Below, one piece after another: positions 26,337-33,864 of a DNA stretch of 64,000 nt. Both the position numbers and the translations under genes were made by a program. Within the stretch, counting starts at the first letter, position 1. Each line of letters starts with the position of its first letter. The notes below the pieces were generated by a model, which was given only the letters and a program-made list of their open reading frames with translations, did not search any database and was not told the DNA's origin. Source of the DNA: Blastococcus_B sp963784165 (lineage in GTDB: Bacteria > Actinomycetota > Actinomycetes > Mycobacteriales > Geodermatophilaceae); assembly GCA_963784165.1 (NCBI GenBank), contig CAWAQI010000021.1, forward strand, positions 186,001 through 250,000, read 5' to 3'.

Positions 26337-26777
26337 GTGAGCCCCGCCGCCTCCGCCGCCGATGACTCCTCGATGCCGGCCGCCGTGCTGGTCTTCAGCC
26401 ACCGTCCGGAGGTCCGCGCCGCCGTGCGGACGGCGGTCGGACGACGCCCGGCCGCCGACGTCGGCCCGCTGACGTGGCTCGAGGCGGAGACGGGCGCAGA
26501 GGTCATCGCCATCGTCGAGCGCGGTGGTGTCGACCTCTGCATCCTCGACGGCGAGGCGCAGCCCACCGGGGGTCTGGCGATCAGCCGCCAGCTCGACGAG
26601 GAGGTCGCCGACCGGCCCTCGGTGTGCGTGCTCATCGCCCGGCAGGCCGACCGCTGGCTGGCGCACTGGTCGCGGGCGGAGGGCACGCTCCCCATGCCTG
26701 TCGACCCGCTGATCGCACCCGCCGTCGTCGCGGAGCTGCTGCGCGACCACGCGCGGCGGCCCGTCACGCGCCGGTGA
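26337..26777 (+). CDS. Receiver-like protein upstream of trpD
   Basis: 146 residues. The pattern VLVFSHRPEVRAAVRTAVG, then VDLCILDGEAQPTGGLAISRQLDEE, SVCVLIARQADRWLAHWSRAEG and a final helix resembles a CheY-type receiver fold with D-G at the usual phosphosite region, but the acidic pocket near the N-terminus is missing, so it is probably a pseudo-receiver. No output domain. GTG 26337 follows TAGTCT (26324-26329) by 7 bases, so leaderless. Its TGA overlaps the trpD GTG (GTGA), coupling the two. Confidence 0.7.
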   Translation: MSPAASAADDSSMPAAVLVFSHRPEVRAAVRTAVGRRPAADVGPLTWLEAETGAEVIAIVERGGVDLCILDGEAQPTGGLAISRQLDEEVADRPSVCVLIARQADRWLAHWSRAEGTLPMPVDPLIAPAVVAELLRDHARRPVTRR

Positions 26778-27844
26778 CTGCGGCGCCGGCCGGCCCGACG
26801 CCCACCTGGCCGCGCCTGCTCACCCGTCTGCTCGGCCGCGAGGACCTCTCCGCCGCCGACACCTCCTGGGCGATGAACGAGGTGATGGCGGGGGAGGCGA
26901 CCCCCGTCCAGGTGGCCGCCTTCGTCGTCGCGCTGCGCGCCAAGGGCGAGTCCCCGCAGGAGGTGGCCGGCATGGCCGCCGCGATGCTCGAGCGGGCCAC
27001 GCCGGTGCAGCTTCCGCTCGCCTGCGTCGACATCGTCGGCACCGGCGGCGACGGCGCGCACACCGTGAACATCTCGTCGATGGCCGCTGTCGTCACCGCG
27101 GCCGCCGGGGCGCCGGTCGCCAAGCACGGCAACCGCGCCGCGTCGTCGTCGTCCGGGGCGGCGGACGTGCTCGAAGCGCTGGGCGTGGCCATCGACCTGC
27201 CCGCCGCGGCCGTCGCGCACTGCGTCCAGGAGGCCGGTATCGGCTTCTTCTTCGCGCCGGTCTTCCACCCCGGCATGCGCCACGCGGCGGTCCCGCGCCG
27301 GGAGATGGGCATCGGCACCGTCTTCAACTTCCTCGGCCCGCTGACCAACCCCGCCCGCCCGGTGGCCTCGGCGATCGGCTGCGCCGACTCCCGCATGGCC
27401 CCGGTGCTCGCCGCCGTCATCGCCGCTCGCGGCGCTCGGGCGCTGGTGTTCCGTGGCGACGACGGACTCGACGAGCTGACCACGGCCACGACGTCCGCGG
27501 TGTGGGTGGTCCGCGACGGCGAGGTGGAGGCCGACCGGCTGGACCCCTCGGCGCTCGGCATCCCCACGCCGCCACCGGACGCCCTGCGGGGCGGAGACCC
27601 GGCCACCAATGCTGCGGTCTTCCGGCGCGTCATCGAGGGCGAGCAGGGGCCGGTGCGCGACGCCGTGCTGCTCAACGCCGCCGGTGCGCTGGCGGCCTTC
27701 GACGAGCGGGCCTCCCGGCTGCACGATGCGCTGGCGGCGGGGATGGAGCGCGCGGCGACGGCGGTCGACGACGGATCGGCGGCGGCGCTGCTCGACCGCT
27801 GGATCGAGGTCAGCCGGACGGCGAAGGACGCCGTCGGGGCCTAG
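26774..27844 (+). CDS. trpD: Anthranilate phosphoribosyltransferase
   Basis: Second step of tryptophan synthesis: anthranilate plus PRPP. 356 residues. VDIVGTGGDGAHTVNISS is the PRPP-binding loop, KHGNRAASSSSGAADVLEALG the second conserved block (anthranilate pocket), and NFLGPLTNPA the third. Metal-binding FRGDDGLDELTT is present (D-E). Alone from other trp genes, next to ctaE, as in M. tuberculosis (Rv2192c). Ends in a shared CTAG with the convergent Lrp-like gene. Confidence 0.96.
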   Translation: MTAAPAGPTPTWPRLLTRLLGREDLSAADTSWAMNEVMAGEATPVQVAAFVVALRAKGESPQEVAGMAAAMLERATPVQLPLACVDIVGTGGDGAHTVNISSMAAVVTAAAGAPVAKHGNRAASSSSGAADVLEALGVAIDLPAAAVAHCVQEAGIGFFFAPVFHPGMRHAAVPRREMGIGTVFNFLGPLTNPARPVASAIGCADSRMAPVLAAVIAARGARALVFRGDDGLDELTTATTSAVWVVRDGEVEADRLDPSALGIPTPPPDALRGGDPATNAAVFRRVIEGEQGPVRDAVLLNAAGALAAFDERASRLHDALAAGMERAATAVDDGSAAALLDRWIEVSRTAKDAVGA

Positions 27845-28128
27845 TCGGTGCTCTCGAAGCCGATGGAGAACGCGGCCTCGAGGTCGTGCTGGGAGTAGGC
27901 GCGGAAGGCGATGTGCGTCTCGGTGTCGAGGACGCCGGGCACCTTGTTGATGCGCCCCGCGATGACCTCGGCGACCTGGTCGAACTCGCGGACCCGCACG
28001 ATCGCGATCAGGTCCACCTCGCCGGCGGTCGAGTAGACCTCGCTGACGCCGTCGAGGTCGGCGATGGCCGCCGCGACCTCGGGGATCGAGTCGGTGGCGG
28101 CGTCGATCATCACGATGGCGGTGATCAC
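27841..28128 (-). CDS. Stand-alone Lrp/AsnC ligand-binding (RAM) domain protein
   Basis: 95 residues, only the RAM domain: ITAIVMIDAATDSIPEVAAAIADLDGVSEVYS, TAGEVDLIAIVRV (ligand loop) and GVLDTETHIAFRAYS. The helix-turn-helix of full Lrp is absent, so it should not bind DNA by itself; such proteins form rings that bind amino acids and may modulate others. Placement against trpD suggests an amino-acid link, by inference. Start GTG 28128 overlaps the stop of the upstream exonuclease gene; stop TAG overlaps the trpD TAG in CTAG. Confidence 0.88.
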   Translation of the reverse strand: MITAIVMIDAATDSIPEVAAAIADLDGVSEVYSTAGEVDLIAIVRVREFDQVAEVIAGRINKVPGVLDTETHIAFRAYSQHDLEAAFSIGFESTD

Positions 28129-29957
28129 GCCGGCGATGCTATCGGTGACCGTTGTCGCCCGCCCGCACCCGCGGTCACCCGGTCCGGCCGCGCGCGGGTG
28201 CCCAGGGAGCGGCCGTCGGCGAACGGGTCGCGATGGATCCGCCCGCTCTCGACGCGGGCGAGGAACCCGCTGAAGGCCCCCGTGCCCGGGGCGGGGCAGG
28301 CCAGCGTGCCCGCGAGCTCGACCAGGCGGGTGCCGGGCTTCTCCATGTAGCGCAGCACCAGTTCCGTCTCGTCGACCGACGCCGCGAGCTCGTCCTCGGG
28401 ACCCGTGGGTGTCTCCGCCGTCGACATCAGCTCGGCGAGCGTGCCGCGCACCGACGTGCCCCGCGGCGCGCACCCCGCGGAGACGAGCCGGCCGCGGCGC
28501 ACGACGGAGAGGTGCCAGCCGCCCTGGCCGTCGGGCCGGGCGAGGACCAGCTCGGGGACGGTGGCCAGGGACTCGAGGCGCTGCCGACGGCGCACGGCGC
28601 GGACCAGCACCGCCACCCGGTCGCGCAGCACGGCGGCGTCCTCGTAGCGCTCCTCGGCGGCCAGGCGGTCGACCCGGTCGAGCAGCGGCCCCACCAGGGC
28701 GCGCGGATCGGAGAGCACCGCCGCCTGGAACACCGCGGCGATCGCGCCGTACTCGTCGACCGACTGGGCGCCGACGCACGGGGCGCCGCACCGGCCCATG
28801 CCGGCCAGCGCGCACTCGCTGCCGAGCACGCGCAGGGACAGCCGGCCGGTGCACTGCCGGAGCGGGATCGACTCGTGCACCGCCGCGACCGCGGCGTCGG
28901 CGGCGCGCCGGTCGGGGAACGGCCCGAGGAAGACACCGGTGCCCGGCCGCACCCGGCGGACGACGGACAGCCGCGGGAACGGCTCCTCGGTGAGCCGCAC
29001 CCACAGCGCGCGCTCCGGGAATCGGGAGCGGCGGTTGTAGCGGGGTTTGCATTCGGCGATCAGCCGCAGCTCGCGGACGGCGGCCTCGAGGTCGTGGGCG
29101 CACGGGATGGCGTCGATCCGCTGGGTCAGCGCGACCATCTCGGTGATCCGGGCGCGTTGCTCGCCCGAGGTGAAGTAGCTGCGCACCCGGGTGCGCAGGT
29201 CGTTCGAGGTGCCGACGTAGAGCGGCTCGTCACGCGGCCCGCGGAAGAGGTAGACGCCCGGCCCGTGCGGCACGGCGTCGGCCAGGTGCCGCTTGCGCCG
29301 GCGCTCGGGATCGATCTGGCGCGTCAGCCCGGTCAGCTCCTCGAGGGAGGTGATGCCCAGCGGGCCGAGCCGCTCGAAGAGCCCGTGCAGCACGTCGACG
29401 GTGGCTCGGGCGTCGTCGAGCGCCCGGTGGGTCGGCGACGTCGTCGCGCGGAAGTAGGGCGCGAGGGTGGCCAGCTTGCAGTTGGGCACCTCGTCGCGGG
29501 TGAGCAGCCGCCGGGCCAGGACGGCGGTGTCGACGGAGGCCGCCGGCGGCCAGCCGATCCCGTTCTCCGCGCACGCGGCCTTGAGGAAGCCGATGTCGAA
29601 CGGCGCGTTGTGGGCGACCAGCACCGCGCCGCGGGCGAACTCGAGGAACCCCGGCAGCACCGCGCCGATCCGCGGGGCCGCCGCGACCATCATCGACGTG
29701 ATCCCGGTCAGGACGCTGATGTAGGGCGGGATCTCGCAGCCCGGATCGACCAGCGTCTGGAACTCGCCGAGGATCGCGCCGCCGCGCACCTTGACCGCGC
29801 CGATCTCGGTGATCGCGCTGTCCTTCGGCGACCCGCCGGTGGTCTCCAGGTCGACGACGACGAACGTGACGTCGGCCAGCGGCGTGCCGAGCTCGTCGAT
29901 GGCGACCTGCTCGAACCGCGCCGGCTCGCCGTGCAGCAGGGTGGGGGAGAGGGGCAC
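28125..29957 (-). CDS. DnaQ-type exonuclease fused to UvrC-like GIY-YIG endonuclease domain
   Basis: 610 residues from GTG 29957. N-terminal DEDDh 3'-5' exonuclease (VVVDLETTGGSPKDSAITEIGAV, LVAHNAPFDIGFL, HRALDDARATVDVL). Next a GIY-YIG nuclease domain (GPGVYLFRGPRDEPLYVGTS, DLRTRVRSYF), then a UvrC-like helical part with Cys-rich GSECALAGMGRCGAPCVG. It lacks the UvrC C-terminal RNase-H-like nuclease. Equivalent to Rv2191. I prefer GTG 29957 to a longer start since TACCGT (29970-29965) is 7 bases upstream. Probably DNA repair; not the UvrABC incision protein itself. Confidence 0.9.
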   Translation of the reverse strand: MPLSPTLLHGEPARFEQVAIDELGTPLADVTFVVVDLETTGGSPKDSAITEIGAVKVRGGAILGEFQTLVDPGCEIPPYISVLTGITSMMVAAAPRIGAVLPGFLEFARGAVLVAHNAPFDIGFLKAACAENGIGWPPAASVDTAVLARRLLTRDEVPNCKLATLAPYFRATTSPTHRALDDARATVDVLHGLFERLGPLGITSLEELTGLTRQIDPERRRKRHLADAVPHGPGVYLFRGPRDEPLYVGTSNDLRTRVRSYFTSGEQRARITEMVALTQRIDAIPCAHDLEAAVRELRLIAECKPRYNRRSRFPERALWVRLTEEPFPRLSVVRRVRPGTGVFLGPFPDRRAADAAVAAVHESIPLRQCTGRLSLRVLGSECALAGMGRCGAPCVGAQSVDEYGAIAAVFQAAVLSDPRALVGPLLDRVDRLAAEERYEDAAVLRDRVAVLVRAVRRRQRLESLATVPELVLARPDGQGGWHLSVVRRGRLVSAGCAPRGTSVRGTLAELMSTAETPTGPEDELAASVDETELVLRYMEKPGTRLVELAGTLACPAPGTGAFSGFLARVESGRIHRDPFADGRSLGTRARPDRVTAGAGGRQRSPIASPA

Positions 29958-30129
29958 GGGGCGGACGGTAGGTCGGGCTAATGACACTCTTGTGATGCCG
30001 CGCCGGGGCCGGGCCGCCGGGGGTCCCTCGCCCGGGTGGGGGAACGCGCGCTCTCACCTGGCGGTTTGTCCGGCCGCAGGACACCATGGCCCGGTCGGGT
30101 CAGCTCAGGCCCGCTCCTGGGGTGGTGGC

Positions 30130-31881
30130 ATGGTCTCGCGCTCTCTGCGGCGCACTCGACGCCGGACGACGGCGTCCCGACTGTTGCTCGCGGCGGTCGC
30201 CGGGGCCCTCGCTCTCGCGGTGCCGCTCGCCACGCCGGCCTCGGCCGACCCCAGCGACCAGCCGGGTGGTACCACCGCGGTCCTGGAGAGCGACGCCCTC
30301 GATCGGCTGCAGCAGCGGGCCGCCGAGGTGCAGGCCGGTCTCCAGGAGCAGCAGGGCGAGGTCGTGGCCGCGCGCGAGGCGATGGACGCGGCCGAGGCCG
30401 ATGTCGCGGAGGCCCAGGCCGTGGTCGCCGAGGCCGAGGAAGAACTCGCGGGCTACCAGGACGTCGTCGCCAGTTATGCCGCCGCCGTGTACCGGGACGG
30501 CGGAGCGCTGACCCCGCTGACGATCCTGCTGTCGGGCGGCGACCCCGGCGACGTGCTCTCGGCCATGGGGTTCCTCGAGGTCGTCGACCAGCACGCCGCC
30601 CAGGTGATCGGGGACGCGGAGGCGCTGCGGCAGCGCGCGCTCGACGTCCAGAACCGGGCGAACGCCGCGCTCGAGCAGGCGCAGGCCCGCGCCGACGAGG
30701 TGGCCGCGCGCGTGGCCGAGCTCGAGGCCGAGGCCGCCGCCGTCACCGACGAACTCGACGCAGCCCTCAGCGAGGTCGACCAGCAGCTGGCGCAGTTGCA
30801 GGCCGAGCAGGTCGAGGTCAACGAGCAGACGGCGGCGAACTGGCGTGCCTACGTCGAGCAGCTGACCGCCGCCGGCATCACTCCTCCGCCGGCCGCCGCT
30901 CTGCTGGACCCCGCGGCCGGGCTGCCCGACGGTCTGGTCCCGGTCGGGGCGAGCGCCGGTGGGGCGCAGCGCGGCGCGGCGCAGAAGCCCGGCCAGCCGA
31001 CGTCGCTGCTGGTGCTGCCGGCCGAGACCCTCGCCGCGGTGAGCGCGGCGATGGACGCCCTCGGCAAGCCGTACGCGCCCGGGACGGCCGGTCCCGATTC
31101 GTGGGACTGCGGGTCGCTGGTCTCCTCGGTGTACGGCGGCACGGGTATCTCGCTGCCCACCAACCAGGCGGAGCTCTTCGCGGTGACGACGCCGATCGAC
31201 GCGGCCGACGTCCTGCCCGGTGACCTCGTGTTCCTCGGCACCCAGGAGTCGGGGCTGGGTCACGTGGGCATCGCCCTCGACCCGCAGACGATGCTGGCCG
31301 CCGACGGGCGGGCAGGGGCGGTCGTCGTCCGGACCCTGCCCGCCGACCAGGTCCTCGCCATCGGCCGGCCGAGCCTGGGCCAGCGCGCCCCGGTGGACGC
31401 GCCCGCGCCGGCCGACGGCGCCCTCCGGGTGGAGTGCGGCAACACCGTCTACCCGCCGAGCTACGACGGGGCGCGGCAGTGGGGCGGCTATCCGAACGGC
31501 CTGATCCCGCCCAGCGCCATGTGCCCGCTCGGGGTGGGCGGCCACCAGCTCCGGTGCGACGCCGCCGCGGCCTACCGGGCCATGTCCACGGCCTTCGCCG
31601 CGGAGATGGGCGGCCCGATCTGCATCACCGACTCCTACCGGACCTATGCCAGCCAGGTGGACCTGTACGGCCGCAAGCCCGCTCTGGCGGCCGTGCCGGG
31701 TACCAGCAACCACGGCTGGGGCCTGGCCGTCGACCTCTGCGGTGGCATCGACAACTTCGGCACGCCCGCCTACCAGTGGATGGTCGCCAACGCCGGCCGG
31801 TTCGGGTACCTGCACCCCACGTGGGCCGACCCCGGCAACGGTCGCGAGGAGCCCTGGCACTGGGAGTACGCCGGCACCTGA
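30130..31881 (+). CDS. Secreted bifunctional peptidoglycan hydrolase: coiled coil, NlpC/P60, VanY
   Basis: 583 residues. Basic signal peptide with hydrophobic core (LLLAAVAGALALAVPLATPASA), long coiled coil (about 50-235, rich in Ala/Glu/Gln), an NlpC/P60 domain with C327 (SWDCGSLVSS) and H378 (LGHVGIALD), then a VanY-type M15B carboxypeptidase domain with SYRTYASQVDLY, SNHGWGLAVDLCGG (H528) and EPWHWEY (H577). The two domains would cut the stem peptide between residues 2-3 and remove or trim D-Ala ends. The Cys is followed by Gly not Ser as in most NlpC/P60 proteins. ATG 30130. Upstream 140 bases hold no recognisable riboswitch, unlike its paralogue at 32661. Confidence 0.9.
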   Translation: MVSRSLRRTRRRTTASRLLLAAVAGALALAVPLATPASADPSDQPGGTTAVLESDALDRLQQRAAEVQAGLQEQQGEVVAAREAMDAAEADVAEAQAVVAEAEEELAGYQDVVASYAAAVYRDGGALTPLTILLSGGDPGDVLSAMGFLEVVDQHAAQVIGDAEALRQRALDVQNRANAALEQAQARADEVAARVAELEAEAAAVTDELDAALSEVDQQLAQLQAEQVEVNEQTAANWRAYVEQLTAAGITPPPAAALLDPAAGLPDGLVPVGASAGGAQRGAAQKPGQPTSLLVLPAETLAAVSAAMDALGKPYAPGTAGPDSWDCGSLVSSVYGGTGISLPTNQAELFAVTTPIDAADVLPGDLVFLGTQESGLGHVGIALDPQTMLAADGRAGAVVVRTLPADQVLAIGRPSLGQRAPVDAPAPADGALRVECGNTVYPPSYDGARQWGGYPNGLIPPSAMCPLGVGGHQLRCDAAAAYRAMSTAFAAEMGGPICITDSYRTYASQVDLYGRKPALAAVPGTSNHGWGLAVDLCGGIDNFGTPAYQWMVANAGRFGYLHPTWADPGNGREEPWHWEYAGT

Positions 31882-31936
31882 TCGGAAATTGTCGGTGGCC
31901 GCTCCTACCGTGCGAACGACTCACGGAGGAGAAGAC

Positions 31937-32254
31937 ATGCTCATCGACTGCGACACCTGCACCGCCCGCGGTACGGGCTGCGCCGACTGCGTCGTCACCG
32001 TGCTGCTCGGCGCCCCGCCGGGCTGGCAGGGCGTCGACCCGGTCGTCGTGCCCATGACCGCCCGCCCGCGCGCGGCGACCGCCGCGTCCCTCTCCGCGGA
32101 GGACGTCGTCGTGCCTCCGCCCGGCGTCGTCGTCGAGTTCGACGAGGTGGAGCGTCGCGCCGTGCGGGCGCTCGCCGACGTCGGGCTCGTGCCGCCGCTG
32201 CGGCACCGCGAACGGGCCGACGGCGGCCCCGGACACGGCCGCCGCACGGGCTGA
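31937..32254 (+). CDS. Small Cys-cluster protein, 105 aa
   Basis: Begins MLIDCDTCTARGTGCADC (four Cys as C-x2-C-x6-C-x2-C counted from Cys5), a likely zinc ribbon or metal site, followed by VVTVLLGAPP, an acidic helix VVVEFDEVERRAVRALADVGLVPPL and a basic tail. Found beside cell-wall hydrolase genes in actinobacteria, with no known role. ATG 31937 has GGAGGAGAAG just upstream. 55 bases after the NlpC/VanY gene, likely the same transcript. Confidence 0.75.
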   Translation: MLIDCDTCTARGTGCADCVVTVLLGAPPGWQGVDPVVVPMTARPRAATAASLSAEDVVVPPPGVVVEFDEVERRAVRALADVGLVPPLRHRERADGGPGHGRRTG

Positions 32255-32273
32255 GACGCCCGGGCTGGGCGTC
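32255..32273 (+). terminator. Short hairpin after the Cys-cluster gene
   Basis: GACGCCC / GGGCGTC, 7-bp stem with a 5-base loop, directly after the stop codon. Modest in strength. Confidence 0.5.
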
Positions 32274-32391
32274 ACCCGACCGGTTGAAACCGTGGCTTAT
32301 CCCACACGCTCGGAGCGCTCTCGGGAGGCGCGCCGAGCGGGAATGTTGCGATTCGTGGGAGCTGCGTCACATTCGCCGCGACGGCGTCCAT

Positions 32392-32420
32392 TTGTCACAG
32401 GAACATCACGCCCGTAGGGT
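32392..32420 (+). promoter_or_regulatory. Promoter for the c-di-AMP riboswitch leader
   Basis: TTGTCA (32392-32397), 17-bp spacer, TAGGGT (32415-32420). This is the best canonical -35/-10 pair in the window and places the start of transcription near 32427, about 45 bases before the riboswitch. The 32274-32391 stretch upstream holds no gene that I can see. Confidence 0.65.
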
Positions 32421-32473
32421 CGGCGCGTTCGACCGAGTGGTCGTCGCCCGCACCCGGGTGGCCTCGGCCGTTC

Positions 32474-32630
32474 ACCGCCGAATCGTTCGACGGCGTCGCG
32501 AGACGCTGGAGAGCGAACCGGGGACCCACCGCAGTACTGGGGTGAGTTCTCCGGCTGGCCGGTTCTCCGGCCTGCAGGGGATAGGGCGCGTCTTCCCAGC
32601 CCGAACCCGTCAGCTAACTCGGTAGGCGGT
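32474..32630 (+). promoter_or_regulatory. c-di-AMP riboswitch (ydaO/yuaA class)
   Basis: The region matches the ydaO consensus blocks in order: CGCCGAATC near the 5' end, AACCGGGGACCCACCG, TGGGGTGAGTTCTCCGG, GGGATAGGGCG, and CCCGAACCCGTCAGCTAACT followed by CGGTAGGCGG. P1 forms from ACCGCC (32474-32479) and GGCGGT (32625-32630). The RBS (ACGGAG) lies about 15 bases past P1. In actinobacteria this class precedes cell-wall hydrolase genes and lowers their expression when c-di-AMP is high, which fits the NlpC/P60 gene here. Confidence 0.9.
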
Positions 32631-32660
32631 TGCAGAGGAAGAAACGGAGAGCCGCCGCAC

Positions 32661-33746
32661 GTGGCGACCCCTCACGCTTTTCGCACGCATGCCCCCGATC
32701 AGTTCCCCTTCGATCCGCTGCCGTCCGGCCGCACCCGCAGCCTGCGGTCCGGCCTGCTGATCGGCGCCACCAGCGTCGCGCTGACCTTCACGGTCCTGCC
32801 GGGCACCGCCGTCGCGGACCCCACCGAGGCGACCACCCCGGAGCAGGCCACCCAGTTGGTCGCGCAGGCCAGCCACGAGCTCGAGGTCGTCACCGAGGAG
32901 CTCAACACCGCGAAGGTCGAGCTCGAGCAGCACCAGGCCGAGGCCGCCGCCGCCGAGCAGGACGCCGCCGCCGCTCGCGAGCAGCTCGGCGAGCTGGACG
33001 ACCAGATCCGGCAGATCGCCCGCACCGCCTACACCAGCGACGGGCTCAGCGAGCTCGACGTGATGCTGAGCAGCGACTCGGCCGAGGAGTTCCTCTCCTC
33101 GCTCGGCACCCTCGACGCGATCGCCGGCCACACCAGCGACGTGCTCGCCGACGTCGCGGACCGTGCCGAGGCCGCCGACGTGGCCCAGGCCGACGCCGAC
33201 GAGGCCGCGGCCGAGGCGCAGCGGGCCTACGACGAGATCGTCGCGCAGCAGGCCGAGCTCGAGGACCAGATCGACGAGTACCAGGCGCAGTACGACGCGC
33301 TGACCGCTGCGCAGCAGGAGGAGGTCGTCGCCGCCCACGTCGGCGAGGCCGTCGCTCCGGCGGCGATCCCCAGCGGCGTGATCGCGCCCAGCGCGGCAGC
33401 GCAGGTGGCCGTCGACACCGCTCTCGCGCAGGTCGGCGACCCGTACGTGTGGGGCGCCGGCGGTCCGGACGCCTTCGACTGCTCCGGCCTGACCCAGTAC
33501 GCCTACTCGGCCGCCGGGGTCGCGCTGCCGCACTCCAGCGGCATGCAGTCCGGGATGGGCGCCCCGGTGTCGACCAGCGACCTGCAGCCGGGTGACCTGC
33601 TCTTCTACTACAGCCCGACCAGCCACGTGGCGATGTACATCGGCAACGGCCAGATGGTGCACGCCTCGACCTCCGGCTCGCCGGTCAAGGTCGTCGCGTT
33701 CGACTCGATGAGCGGGTTCACCCACGCTCGCCGCATCGCCGGCTGA
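32661..33746 (+). CDS. Secreted NlpC/P60 peptidoglycan endopeptidase (RipC-like)
   Basis: 361 residues. Extended N-terminus, hydrophobic core (GLLIGATSVALTFTVLPGTAVA), coiled coil (about 60-225: ELEVVTEELNTAKVELEQHQAE and similar) and a C-terminal NlpC/P60 domain with FDCSGLTQYAY (C274), SHVAMYIGNGQMVHA (H322) and the third polar residue in that strand. Cuts D-Glu to diaminopimelate bonds in the family. The coiled coil may hold the enzyme inactive until bound by FtsEX, as for RipC, by analogy. GTG 32661 follows the c-di-AMP riboswitch. Equivalent in position to ripC (Rv2190c). Confidence 0.93.
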   Translation: MATPHAFRTHAPDQFPFDPLPSGRTRSLRSGLLIGATSVALTFTVLPGTAVADPTEATTPEQATQLVAQASHELEVVTEELNTAKVELEQHQAEAAAAEQDAAAAREQLGELDDQIRQIARTAYTSDGLSELDVMLSSDSAEEFLSSLGTLDAIAGHTSDVLADVADRAEAADVAQADADEAAAEAQRAYDEIVAQQAELEDQIDEYQAQYDALTAAQQEEVVAAHVGEAVAPAAIPSGVIAPSAAAQVAVDTALAQVGDPYVWGAGGPDAFDCSGLTQYAYSAAGVALPHSSGMQSGMGAPVSTSDLQPGDLLFYYSPTSHVAMYIGNGQMVHASTSGSPVKVVAFDSMSGFTHARRIAG

Positions 33747-33864
33747 AGCACCACCCAGCGCACGGCCAGGGCCGGTGACCTCTCCGTGAGGTCACGCGCG
33801 CCCGGCCGGTGACCGCTCCGTGCAGGTCACCGGCCCTCGGCGTCGGTCCTCCTAAGATCGGCGC

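Noticed and set aside
29958..30129. Riboswitch before the NlpC-VanY gene
   Set aside because: None of the ydaO blocks seen at 32474-32630 can be found in this gap.
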